From Bacteroides sp. (GTDB lineage Bacteria > Bacteroidota > Bacteroidia > Bacteroidales > Muribaculaceae): a DNA stretch of 64,000 nt. The stretch spans positions 1-64,000 of the forward strand of contig JAAVEO010000016.1 in the NCBI GenBank assembly GCA_014801225.1. The letters are read 5' to 3'. This document shows, piece after piece, positions 25,356 to 35,329 of the stretch. The stretch's first letter is position 1; each line of letters begins with the position of its first letter. Below the pieces are notes generated by a model. That model was not told where the DNA came from and did not search any database. It was given only the letters and a program-made list of their open reading frames with translations. The translations under genes were made by a program, and so were the position numbers.

Positions 25356-25468
25356 CTTGCTATGCCTGTACACCAGATCAATTGCATGGCGACTATGTAA
25401 CACAATGATTCATAAATGTAAGTACAATAGTTCGTTACCTGTACTAACCCCAATTGTTAAAATTTCCT

Positions 25469-25488
25469 AAATTACCCCCCCGATTTTT
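25469..25488 (+). repeat. 20-base exact repeat with C7 run, copy 2
   Basis: Identical to 10727-10746. Here it lies about 22 bases upstream of the -7 box of the TonB receptor gene, close to the -33 region. Confidence 0.6.
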
Positions 25489-25510
25489 TCGCATATCTTA
25501 ACAAATTACT

Positions 25511-25518
25511 TACTTTTG
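25511..25518 (+). promoter_or_regulatory. Promoter -7 box of the TonB receptor gene
   Basis: TACTTTTG matches TAnnTTTG and lies 20 bases before the start at 25538, leaving a short leader. Confidence 0.55.
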
Positions 25519-25537
25519 CAAAATTTTTATTGAAAGA

Positions 25538-27907
25538 TTGATGCAAAAAAGAATCAAAAAGCACAAAATAATCGGCGATAATAGGTTTCATTTCTTACCT
25601 GTTTTTTGTGTTATGGCTACTCTCCCTGCTATGGCTAACGGAGTTCCGGAAAAGGTGGAGAAGGACACTACGGGAGCGACTACGCTAAAGGAGCTTATCG
25701 TGGATGGCTCGGGAGCCGTCCGGAATAGAATGGCGGCTGAAACGGGACACACCACTCTTTCTCAGGAGCAGATTCTTGATATGCCGGTGATGTTTGCCGA
25801 ACCGGACATAGTCAAGACGCTTCAGACTCTTCCGGGAGTATCGATGGGTTCCGAGGGGTTTACGAGTCTCTTGGTCAGAGGCGGCGAAAACGACCAAAAC
25901 CTTTTTCTGTATCATGGCATTCCTCTCTATCACGTCAGTCATTTAGGTGGAGTCTTTTCTTCATTTAACGTAGCCACAGTAGGTAAAGTGGATTTCTACA
26001 AGGGTTCGTTTCCGGCTATGTATGGAGGGCGCACTTCAAGTGTGGTGGATATTACGATGCAAGAACCGGATTTCGAGAAATTCCACGGTCAGGGAAGCGT
26101 CGGGCTTCTGAGCGTGAACGCCTACGTCACAGGGCCATTGATAAAAGGGAAGACCGCCTTCTCGGCGGGAGTGCGCCGCACATGGCTCGATCTTATAAGC
26201 ATCCCCGCCTTAGCGATAATCAACCATACCGCCAAAAATTACGATCACATCAAGCATATAGCAGGTTACGGCTTTACCGACATCAATCTCAGATTCGACC
26301 ATAAATTCAATCATTCGCTGACAGCCTCTGCCATAGGATATTTCGGTCACGATAATCTGAAATTAGGGCAACGAGATTATGATTATGTCAATGAGGAGAC
26401 TGATTACACCCCGATAGAATACCCTGATTACGATTATCCTCAGACGCTTTCCTTTATGCCCGCCACACGAAGCGGCAATAAGGAGGCTTCATTCGATGAG
26501 AACACCAATCGTTTGGGCTGGGGAAACATAGGGGTCACCGCAGGAATCACATGGCGCCCTGCAAAAGGGGTATTCTCCGCATCATTCTATTACTCATCAT
26601 ATTCATCTACCTACCGACAGGAACGCGAATACCAGCAGGATACATCAAAACCCGAAACATTCGGCTTCAACCGGAGCAAGACCCACAACAGTGTATCCGA
26701 CGTAGGATTAAGAGCCGGATACATAGCTTCATTCGGAGGATGGTACACCTTACAGACAGGAGCCGGATATTGTCACCACAGATTTCTTCCGGAGGATGTG
26801 GAAAACCGATTCTCGCTTGACGGGATAGAGAATACTATCTGCTCCAACTCTCCCGTGATAAACGCATCGGAAGAATGGATATATGTTGACAACGAATTCC
26901 GAGTAGGCCAAATCCTCGCTCTTTCGGCAGGATTAAGAGGATCGCTGTTTCAGATTTATCATAAGAACGTCGGTTCGCTCGAACCGCGTGCAACTATTCG
27001 ATTCTCCCCGGGCAACATATTGAGTTTCAAGGCATCATACGGGCGAATGCGTCAATATGTGCAACAGGTATCCAATAATTATATCAACCTCCCGACCGAT
27101 CTTTGGCAACCTGTACCGGAAGGATGCAAACCCCTCACAAGCGATCAATACTCCTTCGGCATATATGCCACTCTTCCTTATGATATGTATGTATCGGCAG
27201 AAGGATGGTACAAAGATATGAAAGGATTGCTCGAATACCGCCCCGGAATCAGTATGCTCGAACCTCAACTCACATGGGAAGAGAAAGTGACATCCGGCAA
27301 CGGATGGAGTTACGGAGCTGATTTCTCCCTTACGAAGGAAGCCGGAAGTGTCACCGGAACTATCAGTTACGGACTTATGTGGGCATGGCGCAAATTCGAG
27401 GAGATCAACGGAGGAAAGAAATTTCCCGGGAAATATGACAACCGTCATAAAATCAATATAAACGTATCTTACAGACTGAATAAGAAGATAGAGTTTAATG
27501 CAGGTTGGACCTATATGACCGGCAACCGTATGACACTTTCTCTTTATAACTACGATTATCCCTCCGCTTTTCCCGGCACACCTTGGAGCAACGGAGTAGA
27601 CAATGAGGAGTATTATGGCGTAGGAGGTATCAACTATATTCCGGCGACCAACAATATCAGAATACCCGACTACCATCGTCTTGACCTCGGAATGCAACTC
27701 AACCACTTCTACCGCAACGGTAACAAAGGAGTTTGGAATTTCAGCCTGTATAATGCGTATTGCCGTATGAATCCCATAACAGTACAGAAGGATAGTTATA
27801 TCCACACGGAATATTATCCTCAGTTCAAAAAATATTGGATTCGCCGATACAGAGCACTCAGTTTCATTCCGATAATACCCTCTTTCTCGTATACTTATAT
27901 TTTCTAA
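25538..27907 (+). CDS. TonB-dependent outer-membrane receptor
   Basis: Active transporter of the outer membrane paired with the DUF4249 lipoprotein downstream. The 789 residues show a signal-like N-terminus (hydrophobic stretch about 17-34), the plug domain from about residue 48 (KELIVDGSG, DIVKTLQTLPGVSMGSEGF, LLVRGGENDQNLFLYHGIPL) and a 22-strand-type barrel to the end (SFIPIIPSFSYTYIF). The N-terminal carboxypeptidase-regulatory-like domain that usually precedes the plug in receptors of this group is missing, so the plug follows the signal peptide almost directly. The substrate is unknown. Confidence 0.9.
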   Translation: MMQKRIKKHKIIGDNRFHFLPVFCVMATLPAMANGVPEKVEKDTTGATTLKELIVDGSGAVRNRMAAETGHTTLSQEQILDMPVMFAEPDIVKTLQTLPGVSMGSEGFTSLLVRGGENDQNLFLYHGIPLYHVSHLGGVFSSFNVATVGKVDFYKGSFPAMYGGRTSSVVDITMQEPDFEKFHGQGSVGLLSVNAYVTGPLIKGKTAFSAGVRRTWLDLISIPALAIINHTAKNYDHIKHIAGYGFTDINLRFDHKFNHSLTASAIGYFGHDNLKLGQRDYDYVNEETDYTPIEYPDYDYPQTLSFMPATRSGNKEASFDENTNRLGWGNIGVTAGITWRPAKGVFSASFYYSSYSSTYRQEREYQQDTSKPETFGFNRSKTHNSVSDVGLRAGYIASFGGWYTLQTGAGYCHHRFLPEDVENRFSLDGIENTICSNSPVINASEEWIYVDNEFRVGQILALSAGLRGSLFQIYHKNVGSLEPRATIRFSPGNILSFKASYGRMRQYVQQVSNNYINLPTDLWQPVPEGCKPLTSDQYSFGIYATLPYDMYVSAEGWYKDMKGLLEYRPGISMLEPQLTWEEKVTSGNGWSYGADFSLTKEAGSVTGTISYGLMWAWRKFEEINGGKKFPGKYDNRHKININVSYRLNKKIEFNAGWTYMTGNRMTLSLYNYDYPSAFPGTPWSNGVDNEEYYGVGGINYIPATNNIRIPDYHRLDLGMQLNHFYRNGNKGVWNFSLYNAYCRMNPITVQKDSYIHTEYYPQFKKYWIRRYRALSFIPIIPSFSYTYIF

Positions 27908-27915
27908 ACTACAAT

Positions 27916-28920
27916 ATGAATTATAAATCAGCATATCCGGCTATCGGAAGAGCAACCGTCCGGCATTATCTTCTTATCACACTTTTAGTCATCTTCTTCA
28001 CATCGTGTTATCATGATGTGGATATGGATAAATACCGCACCCCCGAGGAGGGAAATGTACTGACGCTCAATTCCATCATATCTGCGGATACTATAGTAAT
28101 GGCGAAAGCTTCAATGCCCTTCTTCTTCACCGATGAGCATGAGAAGACCAACTATGTCACAAATCTTGATATCCGGCTGACAGTAAACGGAGAATATTTA
28201 GAGACAATGCGTTTCGACTCCGCCTCCAACTTCTATATCTCAGGATATACAGCTAATCCCGGGGATAATATTGAACTCTCCACGGTATACAAAGGAGTGG
28301 AGGTAAAAGCTAACGATGTAGTGCCGACTCGTCCTAAAATAGAAGATATAAAAGTATCATTAAATACTGTGGATCATGATGCGCACCTCATTACATATTA
28401 CATTACATTCACCGACAACGCCGCCACCGAAGATTATTATTTCTTAGGTTGGGATGTGGATAACAGACCATCTGCAGTGCCAAGATTGGACAAATACAGT
28501 CCGGGATATTCGCAGGAACCTGTATTTCAAATTCTTGCGGATCAACTCAAAAGCGCAATGCCCGGATGGGAGCCTTACAGATATGACGGTCTCCCCTTCT
28601 CTGACAGAGGAATCAACGGCACTCGCCATACACTCACCGTCACCGAGAGAGTACCCGGCATCCTGAATTTCAATGCATTCAGGAGTATCCCGAGAGCAAT
28701 AAAACTTTACTCCCTTTCAAAAGACTATTATAATTTCCTTCTGAGCATGCTTGTATATGAGGATGCTTCTGAAAACGGTCTGCACGGCGGTCTTATCGAC
28801 CTTGGCCTTGTAGAGCAGGAGAAGGTATTCACCAACATAGACGGCGGTGTCGGAGTTATGGGGTGTTGTTCGCTGTGTGAAGAATATATCGATGTCTTGC
28901 AGCTTATTGCAGATAAGTAA
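27916..28920 (+). CDS. DUF4249 family lipoprotein
   Basis: Surface or periplasmic lipoprotein commonly encoded beside TonB receptors in Bacteroidetes; its role is not established, though a substrate-capturing partner is likely. The 334 residues start at 27916 with a hydrophobic stretch and lipobox VIFFTSC (Cys about 33). Next come the family features LTLNSIISADTIVMAKAS, a beta-sandwich region, and a Cys pair near the C-terminus (GCCSLC). The gene starts 8 bases after the receptor stop, so the two are one operon. Confidence 0.85.
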   Translation: MNYKSAYPAIGRATVRHYLLITLLVIFFTSCYHDVDMDKYRTPEEGNVLTLNSIISADTIVMAKASMPFFFTDEHEKTNYVTNLDIRLTVNGEYLETMRFDSASNFYISGYTANPGDNIELSTVYKGVEVKANDVVPTRPKIEDIKVSLNTVDHDAHLITYYITFTDNAATEDYYFLGWDVDNRPSAVPRLDKYSPGYSQEPVFQILADQLKSAMPGWEPYRYDGLPFSDRGINGTRHTLTVTERVPGILNFNAFRSIPRAIKLYSLSKDYYNFLLSMLVYEDASENGLHGGLIDLGLVEQEKVFTNIDGGVGVMGCCSLCEEYIDVLQLIADK

Positions 28921-28937
28921 AAAAATTTGTAGTTTTG
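28907..28937 (+). promoter_or_regulatory. Promoter of the SUI1/YciH gene
   Basis: TTG (28907-28909), a 20-base spacer and TAGTTTTG (28930-28937). It overlaps the 3' end of the DUF4249 gene. The box ends 81 bases before the ATG. Confidence 0.6.
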
Positions 28938-29018
28938 CAGTTGGATTAGAGGTTTGCGCGCCAATATTCACTTAAGGGCGCAGAGGCGTATCCGATCCAA
29001 AAACGTAACTACATTTGC

Positions 29019-29357
29019 ATGGCTTTAGACTGGAAAGATGCTCTCGGTGCGCTGAGAGCCGACCTCCCCGAAGCGGAGGAGAATATCGATAATAACGATG
29101 AGTCGGCGGAAACCTCTTCCGCCGACGCTCGTGAGAAACTTCATATCGTAGTGGAGCGCAAGGGGCGTCGAGGCAAGACGGCCACTATCGTCGAAGGGTT
29201 TACTTGCGACGACGATACCTTGCAGGAGACAGCCCGCGTGCTGAAACAACGCATCGGCACAGGGGGCAGCGCCCGCGGAGGGGAAATCCTCCTTCAAGGA
29301 GAATGGAAAGAGAAGGCCGCGGAGATACTCCGCGCCATGGGACATTCCGTAAAATAA
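29019..29357 (+). CDS. SUI1/YciH family translation factor
   Basis: Bacterial homologue of eIF1, thought to influence start-codon or tRNA selection fidelity on the 30S subunit. The 112 residues have an acidic, poorly conserved N-terminus (about 1-38). The SUI1 core follows: LHIVVERKGRRGKTATIVEGF, then LKQRIGTGGSARGGEILLQG and the C-terminal KAAEILRAMGHSVK. It is followed 28 bases later by the helicase-nuclease gene. Confidence 0.9.
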   Translation: MALDWKDALGALRADLPEAEENIDNNDESAETSSADAREKLHIVVERKGRRGKTATIVEGFTCDDDTLQETARVLKQRIGTGGSARGGEILLQGEWKEKAAEILRAMGHSVK

Positions 29358-29385
29358 GACTCCATACCCCTAACTTCGCAACATT

Positions 29386-32300
29386 ATGATTCAACTTCAA
29401 CGCGCTTCCGCGGGCTCGGGAAAGACTTACACCCTCGCCCGCAAATTCATCGGCTATCTTATCACCACTCCCGTCAATCCCAACATACCCGGCGGGAAGC
29501 GACGCTTATGCGCCAATCGAACAGAACTCCTACGCTCGCTCTCCGGCATCCTGGCCATCACCTTCACCAACAAGGCCACTGCCGAGATGAAGGAGCGAAT
29601 CGTGGACAAACTCTCCGCGCTCGCCGATCCGGATACTCCCGCCGAGGACAGCAAGGTGGATTATCTGGAGGATTTCAAGCGGGAGACGGGGCGATCGCGG
29701 GGCGAGATTGCGGCTGTGTGCCGCATGGCTATCGATGTGGTGCTGAATAATTTCAGCGATTTCAACGTCTCCACGATCGATTCATTCTTCCAGAGCGTGC
29801 TGCGTACATTCGCCTACGAGACCAACCTCTCCGACGGCTATCAGGTGGAGATGGATTCCGACCTGCTCGCCACAATGGCCATCAATATGTCGATGGATGA
29901 TATCAATATGTCCGGCTCCGGAGGAGACGGCGGTGGCGAGCCTCCCGTGAAATATTGGATAGAACGCCTGATGCGTTTCGAGCGCGAGAACGGCGGCAAA
30001 GGATGGAATATATATGCCCGCTCAGGATCGGATGCGGCTCTCTATCAGGAATGTATCCGCACGGCCAAGAAGATGGAGAATGAGGAATACAAGCTTCATA
30101 AGAGCGAGCTCGACAATTATTTCAACCAACTGAGGTCTACCGGATTGACATTCCGCAATGTGTATGAACTTCTGGAGCGGGAGAACGAGCGTCCGCTCTT
30201 CGAGGCTTACGGGGAGATGAAAAAAGCTGCCGGAGAGCTGGAGGAGATTCTTTCATCCGGTGTGGCCGAGAATGTGCCTCTCAAGGCCAATCTCGCCAAA
30301 CATGCCTCCGCCATACTCCATTCACGCCCGTTGGGCAACGAGAAGGAGACACTTTTCTCTTATGCGGCCGCCGCCAAGGATATGGAACAAGGGTCATTAG
30401 CCGTCACCGCCACAAATCTCAAAAAGAAGGCCATAGCGGCTATGATCGATACAATCCGTCCTATCGAAGAGAAAGCGGCCGCGATGTATGGAGCCTGGAT
30501 GAGATGGTGCGGAATCACAGGCTCTATCAGATTCAGATACTGGATGCTCTATCGCAAGACTCTCCTGCTCTTGGGGATGCTGCATGAGGTGAGGCGTAAT
30601 GTGCGCGATTATCTCAATGACAACGGTATGGTGGAGCTTTCCGACACAGGTATCATCCTGCGCGATATCATCGGCGACAGCGATGTGCCATTCATCTACG
30701 AGCGCCTCGGCACCCGTCTTTCCCATTATCTGATCGATGAATTCCAGGACACCTCCACCCTGCAATGGGATAATATACGTCCGCTCCTGAAAGAGAGCAA
30801 CTCCCGGGGGGAGGAGAGCCTCGTAATCGGGGATGCCAAACAGAGTATCTACCGCTTCCGCAATGCCAATTCCGAGATTATCACCACCCTGCTCCCTCAA
30901 CAGTTTGCATCCGACTGCCGTTCCTGCGGCGACTCTGTGGAGGAAAACACCAATTGGCGAAGCGACCGAATCATCGTGGAATTCAACAATTATCTCTTCC
31001 ATACCCTCGCCTCCCGCATCAAGCTGCCACTCGACGGAGTGGAGAATGCAGAGGAGGTATATTCGGGCATAGTGCAGCGTCCGAGCCATAAGGAAGTGGA
31101 AGGTCTCGTATCGGTAAAATTCTTTGAAAAGATAAAAAGCGAAGATAAAAGCGAGGGGGAGGACAGGGATGCACCTCCACCCTACTTCAAAGAGTTCGGC
31201 GCGCTGGTGAAGGAATTCCTTTCACGTGGCTATCGCCAGAGAGACATAGCATTCCTCGTCAACCGCAAGAACGAGGGGAAACAGATAATCGACTCCTTCG
31301 TGGCCTATAACTCCACATTGACCCCGGGAGAGACAAAGATAGAATTTGTAAGCGAAGAGTCGCTATTGGTATCCTCCTCGAAGGCAGTAGCTATCGTGAT
31401 AGCCGCCCTGAAGGCACTGAGCACACCCCGCACGGTGAAGACTCCCGGTCCCGATGCCAAACCCTCCCACGGGTTTACCACCTGGGAAGAGATGGAGGGG
31501 CATTACAATCTCTTCGTGATGCGCAACGGCGGGAAATCCACACCGGAGTTGCTCGACAGATTCAAGAAGATAATCGGGTCGGGAGAAGATCCTGTGCGTG
31601 ATCTCTATGAGACGGTAGCGGCCATGCAGGCCCATACGCTCCCGGCCCTCGTAGAGCAGTTTATCCATGAGTTGGTAAGCTCGGAAACAATGAAGGAAGA
31701 GACTCCCTATATCGCGGCGTTCCAGGACCTTGTGCTGGAATATTGCGAAAGGAATCAGGCCGATGTGGCCTCCTTCCTGAAATGGTGGGATACGACGGGA
31801 TGCCGCTCCACAATCAGTTCGCCGGAGGATATAGATGCCGTGAAGGTGATGACTATCCATAAATCGAAGGGATTGCAATTCAAATGTGTGGTGGTGCCGG
31901 AAGTGAATTTCGCCTTTACGCCTTCTCCGCGTAAGAGCGAATGGCTTTGGGTGGAGCCTTCGCGGAGCATAGCCGAGTGCGAGAGTGGAGAGAGTGTGCC
32001 GTTGCCGCCGGCAGTGCCTGTGGATACGGGCGAGCTCGGTTCGCTTCTTAAGAGTGAGGGAGACTCCGCTGCATCTGAAGAATTTCACAAAGAGAAATAT
32101 CTCCGCTTCCTGAAGGCATACGTGCTGGATATCATCAATAAAGCTTATGTGGCTTTCACCCGGGCGGAAGAGGAATTGTATATCTACGCTTCTTATTCAG
32201 CCACGGAGGCCGAAAAGGTGAGAGATACGCTGGCCCTTCTTTCTGCCGAAAGAGAGAGAAATACCGGGGATACCACCCCCGATGAGGGCTCCGGCGACAA

Positions 32301-33144
32301 AAAGATATGGCAACCCATTCCATGTGCCAAGATGAACGAAGCGTTGGTAGGTCTGCTCAGCCATGAGGAGGATTGGATGGAGGACGTGGATCCCGAGCGG
32401 AGACGGTATATGCTGCAGCCGGATGTGGAGAAACGTGTATCCATATCGGAAGCTGCCGATGCTTCCGATCCCTTTATCGGAAGCATAGAGTTCGGGCGCC
32501 CAAAAACCTTCGAAGAGAATGAAGCCAAGCGGCGAGCCAAAGCACTGAAAGCCGGCAGTGAGGGGCGACATGATGAGTTTGCCACCGCCCACGGGTATCG
32601 CGCCATGTCGTTCCCCTCGTCATTGCATTACCGCGAACCCGACACCGGCATGATCACCGGCGACGAGGAGGAGCAGCAGTGTATCGACGCGCGAAGCAAG
32701 GGTAATCTGCTTCATTCCGTACTGGAACGTATGGAGACCCTCTCCGATCTTGACAAGGCCATCCGTTCGCAACGTGTGAAAGGGCGGTTCACAGCTGAAG
32801 GAGAACGGGATATCCGGGCCACGCTCACACAGGCTCTGGAGCATCCCGAGGCAAAGGGATGGTTTCGGCCCGGCTTGAGAGTGATGCAGGAGCGTTCGCT
32901 GTTGGTAGGCACCAAGGACGGCTTCCCCGTGACGCTTCGTCCCGACCGTATAATCGTGGATGAAGAAGGGCGTGCCACCGTAATCGACTATAAATTCGGC
33001 GAACCGCGTCGCGTACACCGTCGGCAGGTAAGCGCATATGCCGGTACCCTCTCCCGGCTGAAGGATGCCGACGGCCGGCCGCTTTTCACATCCGTGGAAG
33101 GAAGAATATGGTATGTGCTGCTCGGTAAAGTGGAATCTTGCTGA
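29386..33144 (+). CDS. UvrD-type helicase with PD-(D/E)XK nuclease (AddA/RecB-like)
   Basis: Likely subunit of the double-strand-break resection complex that feeds RecA. The 1252 residues have Walker A ASAGSGKTYTL (Lys13), motif Ia ITFTNKATAEMKERI, motif II DEFQD (about 451-455), motif III GDAKQSIYRFR and motif V TIHKSKGLQF (HKSKG 825-829). The C-terminal nuclease has Asp1187 in LRPDRI, IDYK at 1200-1203 and a following Gln in RRQVSAYA. This is the AddA/RecB architecture. Its usual partner (AddB-like nuclease) is not next to it and not in this window. Confidence 0.9.
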   Translation: MIQLQRASAGSGKTYTLARKFIGYLITTPVNPNIPGGKRRLCANRTELLRSLSGILAITFTNKATAEMKERIVDKLSALADPDTPAEDSKVDYLEDFKRETGRSRGEIAAVCRMAIDVVLNNFSDFNVSTIDSFFQSVLRTFAYETNLSDGYQVEMDSDLLATMAINMSMDDINMSGSGGDGGGEPPVKYWIERLMRFERENGGKGWNIYARSGSDAALYQECIRTAKKMENEEYKLHKSELDNYFNQLRSTGLTFRNVYELLERENERPLFEAYGEMKKAAGELEEILSSGVAENVPLKANLAKHASAILHSRPLGNEKETLFSYAAAAKDMEQGSLAVTATNLKKKAIAAMIDTIRPIEEKAAAMYGAWMRWCGITGSIRFRYWMLYRKTLLLLGMLHEVRRNVRDYLNDNGMVELSDTGIILRDIIGDSDVPFIYERLGTRLSHYLIDEFQDTSTLQWDNIRPLLKESNSRGEESLVIGDAKQSIYRFRNANSEIITTLLPQQFASDCRSCGDSVEENTNWRSDRIIVEFNNYLFHTLASRIKLPLDGVENAEEVYSGIVQRPSHKEVEGLVSVKFFEKIKSEDKSEGEDRDAPPPYFKEFGALVKEFLSRGYRQRDIAFLVNRKNEGKQIIDSFVAYNSTLTPGETKIEFVSEESLLVSSSKAVAIVIAALKALSTPRTVKTPGPDAKPSHGFTTWEEMEGHYNLFVMRNGGKSTPELLDRFKKIIGSGEDPVRDLYETVAAMQAHTLPALVEQFIHELVSSETMKEETPYIAAFQDLVLEYCERNQADVASFLKWWDTTGCRSTISSPEDIDAVKVMTIHKSKGLQFKCVVVPEVNFAFTPSPRKSEWLWVEPSRSIAECESGESVPLPPAVPVDTGELGSLLKSEGDSAASEEFHKEKYLRFLKAYVLDIINKAYVAFTRAEEELYIYASYSATEAEKVRDTLALLSAERERNTGDTTPDEGSGDKKIWQPIPCAKMNEALVGLLSHEEDWMEDVDPERRRYMLQPDVEKRVSISEAADASDPFIGSIEFGRPKTFEENEAKRRAKALKAGSEGRHDEFATAHGYRAMSFPSSLHYREPDTGMITGDEEEQQCIDARSKGNLLHSVLERMETLSDLDKAIRSQRVKGRFTAEGERDIRATLTQALEHPEAKGWFRPGLRVMQERSLLVGTKDGFPVTLRPDRIIVDEEGRATVIDYKFGEPRRVHRRQVSAYAGTLSRLKDADGRPLFTSVEGRIWYVLLGKVESC

Positions 33145-33160
33145 AATATAGAGATTGTCT

Positions 33161-33194
33161 GAGTCGTTTAAGCTTAAATAAGCCTAAACGACTC
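33161..33194 (+). terminator. Hairpin after the helicase-nuclease gene
   Basis: 10-bp stem GAGTCGTTTA / TAAACGACTC enclosing a second small stem, 17 bases after the stop. The U-tract is poor. Confidence 0.55.
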
Positions 33195-33201
33195 CGATAG
33201 A

Positions 33202-33233
33202 TTTGCAAATAAAGCGCAAAAGCAGTAATTTTG
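33202..33233 (+). promoter_or_regulatory. Promoter of the gldE-like gene
   Basis: TTTG (33202-33205), a 20-base spacer and TAATTTTG (33226-33233), upstream of the start at 33260. Confidence 0.7.
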
Positions 33234-33259
33234 CAGACAAGTAACCAACACACATAAAA

Positions 33260-34621
33260 TTGGACACCGACCCTTTACCGTCATCGTCGCCGACGATGAC
33301 TCTTATGATATTGTTAAGTCAGGCCATCGAATTCACGGCTCCCCCCAGTTGGGCGGCATGGATTCTGATAGTAGCCGTGGCTGTAGTGTGCCTTTTCCTT
33401 TCGGCTTTTGTATCCGGCAGCGAGATTGCCTATTTCGGTCTTAGTCGCAACGACATCGACGAATTGGAAGAGAGCGAGGATAAGGAGAGCCGCAAGGCCC
33501 TTACTTTGCTCAGCGACAGCGAGCGCCTTCTGGCCACTATCCTTATCAGCAACAATCTGGTGAATATCACCATGGTAGTGCTTCTTACTTTCGCCATCAA
33601 CCAGACGGTGAAATTCAACAGCGGCGTGCTCAACTTCCTTTTGCAGACCGTATTCCTGACATTTCTTCTGCTCCTTTTCGGAGAGATTTTCCCGAAACTC
33701 GTGGCCCGCGGACGTGCTCTGAAATGGGTACGTATGGCTTCCGGGGGTCTTGGCATGCTCTACAAGCTTTTCGGCCCCATAGCCCGATTGATGGTGCGTA
33801 CCACTTCCGTAGTGAACCGTATCGTCACGAAGAAAGATGAGCAGATCTCCGCCGACGAGCTTGAGAAAGCCCTTGAGATTTCAGGTATAGAGGAGGGTCA
33901 GGAGAAGGAGATGCTTGAAGGTATCCTGAGTTTCGGCGAGAAGGAGGTGAGCGACATCATGATTTCGCGCGTGGACGTCACCGCCATAGAGTATCATGAC
34001 ACCTGGCCGCAGGTGATGGAAGTGATTCTGAAATCGGGATTCAGCCGTATCCCCGTCTATGACACGTCGCAAGACACCATCCGCGGTATTCTTTACAGTA
34101 AGGACCTCCTCCCCTACATAGGGAAACAGGGGGAATCCTTCCGTTGGCAGACTCTGCTGCGGGAGGCGTATTTTGTGCCTGAGTCGCGAATGATCGATGA
34201 TCTGCTGGAGGATTTCCGCAAGCGTAAGATACATATAGCTATCGTTATCGATGAATATGGGGGCACCCAAGGAATCGTCACCTTAGAGGATATCATCGAA
34301 GAGATCGTGGGAGATATCGATGATGAATACGATGAGCATCACTCCAATTTCCGACGTATCGGTCCGGACACCTGGATTTTCGATGGAAAGGTGACGTTGG
34401 GCGACTTCTGCCATGACATAGATATTGATGAAGAGGCACTCGGCGACTGCGGTGAGGCTGAGACGATTGCCGGTCTGCTTCTCGAGATAAAGGGAGATTT
34501 CCCCGCCAAGCGGGAGAAGCTACAGAGGGGCCCCTGTCTGTTTGAAGTGATACAGACGGAGAAACATCGTATCACGAAAGTGAAAGTGACGCTGAAACCT
34601 GAAGATAAAGAAGAAAACTGA
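33260..34621 (+). CDS. gldE: GldE-like CNNM/CBS/CorC-domain membrane protein
   Basis: Polytopic membrane protein of the hemolysin/CorC family, annotated as gliding-motility GldE in Bacteroidetes but present in non-gliding members, where it may act in ion transport. The 453 residues (TTG start at 33260; ATG at 33296 is an alternative) have CNNM transmembrane segments (about 35-170), paired CBS domains (about 215-345, with MISRVDVTAIE, SGFSRIPVYD, DEYGGTQGIVTLEDIIEEIVG) and a CorC/HlyC domain at the end. It is followed 5 bases later by a phosphopantetheinyl transferase gene, a common pairing. Confidence 0.85.
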   Translation: MDTDPLPSSSPTMTLMILLSQAIEFTAPPSWAAWILIVAVAVVCLFLSAFVSGSEIAYFGLSRNDIDELEESEDKESRKALTLLSDSERLLATILISNNLVNITMVVLLTFAINQTVKFNSGVLNFLLQTVFLTFLLLLFGEIFPKLVARGRALKWVRMASGGLGMLYKLFGPIARLMVRTTSVVNRIVTKKDEQISADELEKALEISGIEEGQEKEMLEGILSFGEKEVSDIMISRVDVTAIEYHDTWPQVMEVILKSGFSRIPVYDTSQDTIRGILYSKDLLPYIGKQGESFRWQTLLREAYFVPESRMIDDLLEDFRKRKIHIAIVIDEYGGTQGIVTLEDIIEEIVGDIDDEYDEHHSNFRRIGPDTWIFDGKVTLGDFCHDIDIDEEALGDCGEAETIAGLLLEIKGDFPAKREKLQRGPCLFEVIQTEKHRITKVKVTLKPEDKEEN

Positions 34622-34626
34622 TTACA

Positions 34627-35298
34627 ATGGAGACCGAATTCATATATTGGAAACATCTCACTCCGGTAGGCATCAAAGTGGAGGAGATATGCGGTGCTGA
34701 CGATCGCAGTCAGGCGGTATGGCTCGCCATGGCTATGCAGATTTATGGTGAGAATGGAGAGGAATACCGTAAGATCGGACATTTCGCTAACGGAGCGCCA
34801 TTTCTTTACGGAGAGACCGGCCGCATATCGATCACACATACCGGCCGCTTCTTGGCCGTAGCATCTTTGCCTCGCACTCCGGAGGCCACACTTTCGGAGT
34901 TCTCCCCTCGCACGGCTATGGGGATTGATGCCGAGCGGATGGACCGCGAGCAGGTGTTGAAAGTAAGGGAGCGGTTTCTGAGCGCCAAGGAGTTGGAGCT
35001 TGTGCCGGCCGATTCGCTTGAGGCGAATATCAAGGCGTGGACAGCCAAAGAGGCTCTCTACAAGGCGGCCATGACTTCCGGACTTGACTATCGCGAGGAT
35101 ATCACCATTATAGCGTTGCCGGAATTCGGACTGCCCACGGCTCTTCGCGGGGAGACACCGCCGGCTCCCGGGAAAGGGGGCATAAAGCTCCCCTCGGGCG
35201 AGATCATCCCCATGGAGCTCTACGCCTATGAATCTGAGGGCTGTTGCGTAATGCTCGCCTACTGCCCCAAATGCGCCAAATTCTCCGTCCGCAACTGA
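34627..35298 (+). CDS. 4'-phosphopantetheinyl transferase superfamily protein
   Basis: Transfers the phosphopantetheine arm from CoA to a carrier protein. The 223 residues show the Sfp-like Mg-binding pair: AMGIDAERM (about residue 98) and WTAKEALYKAAM (about residue 138), with SITHTGRFLAVAS upstream. The C-terminal part ends with a Cys-containing segment (CPKCAKF). It is likely co-transcribed with gldE. The carrier partner is unknown. Confidence 0.9.
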   Translation: METEFIYWKHLTPVGIKVEEICGADDRSQAVWLAMAMQIYGENGEEYRKIGHFANGAPFLYGETGRISITHTGRFLAVASLPRTPEATLSEFSPRTAMGIDAERMDREQVLKVRERFLSAKELELVPADSLEANIKAWTAKEALYKAAMTSGLDYREDITIIALPEFGLPTALRGETPPAPGKGGIKLPSGEIIPMELYAYESEGCCVMLAYCPKCAKFSVRN

Positions 35299-35329
35299 TT
35301 AAGCCCGGATCGAGGGCAAATCAAATACA

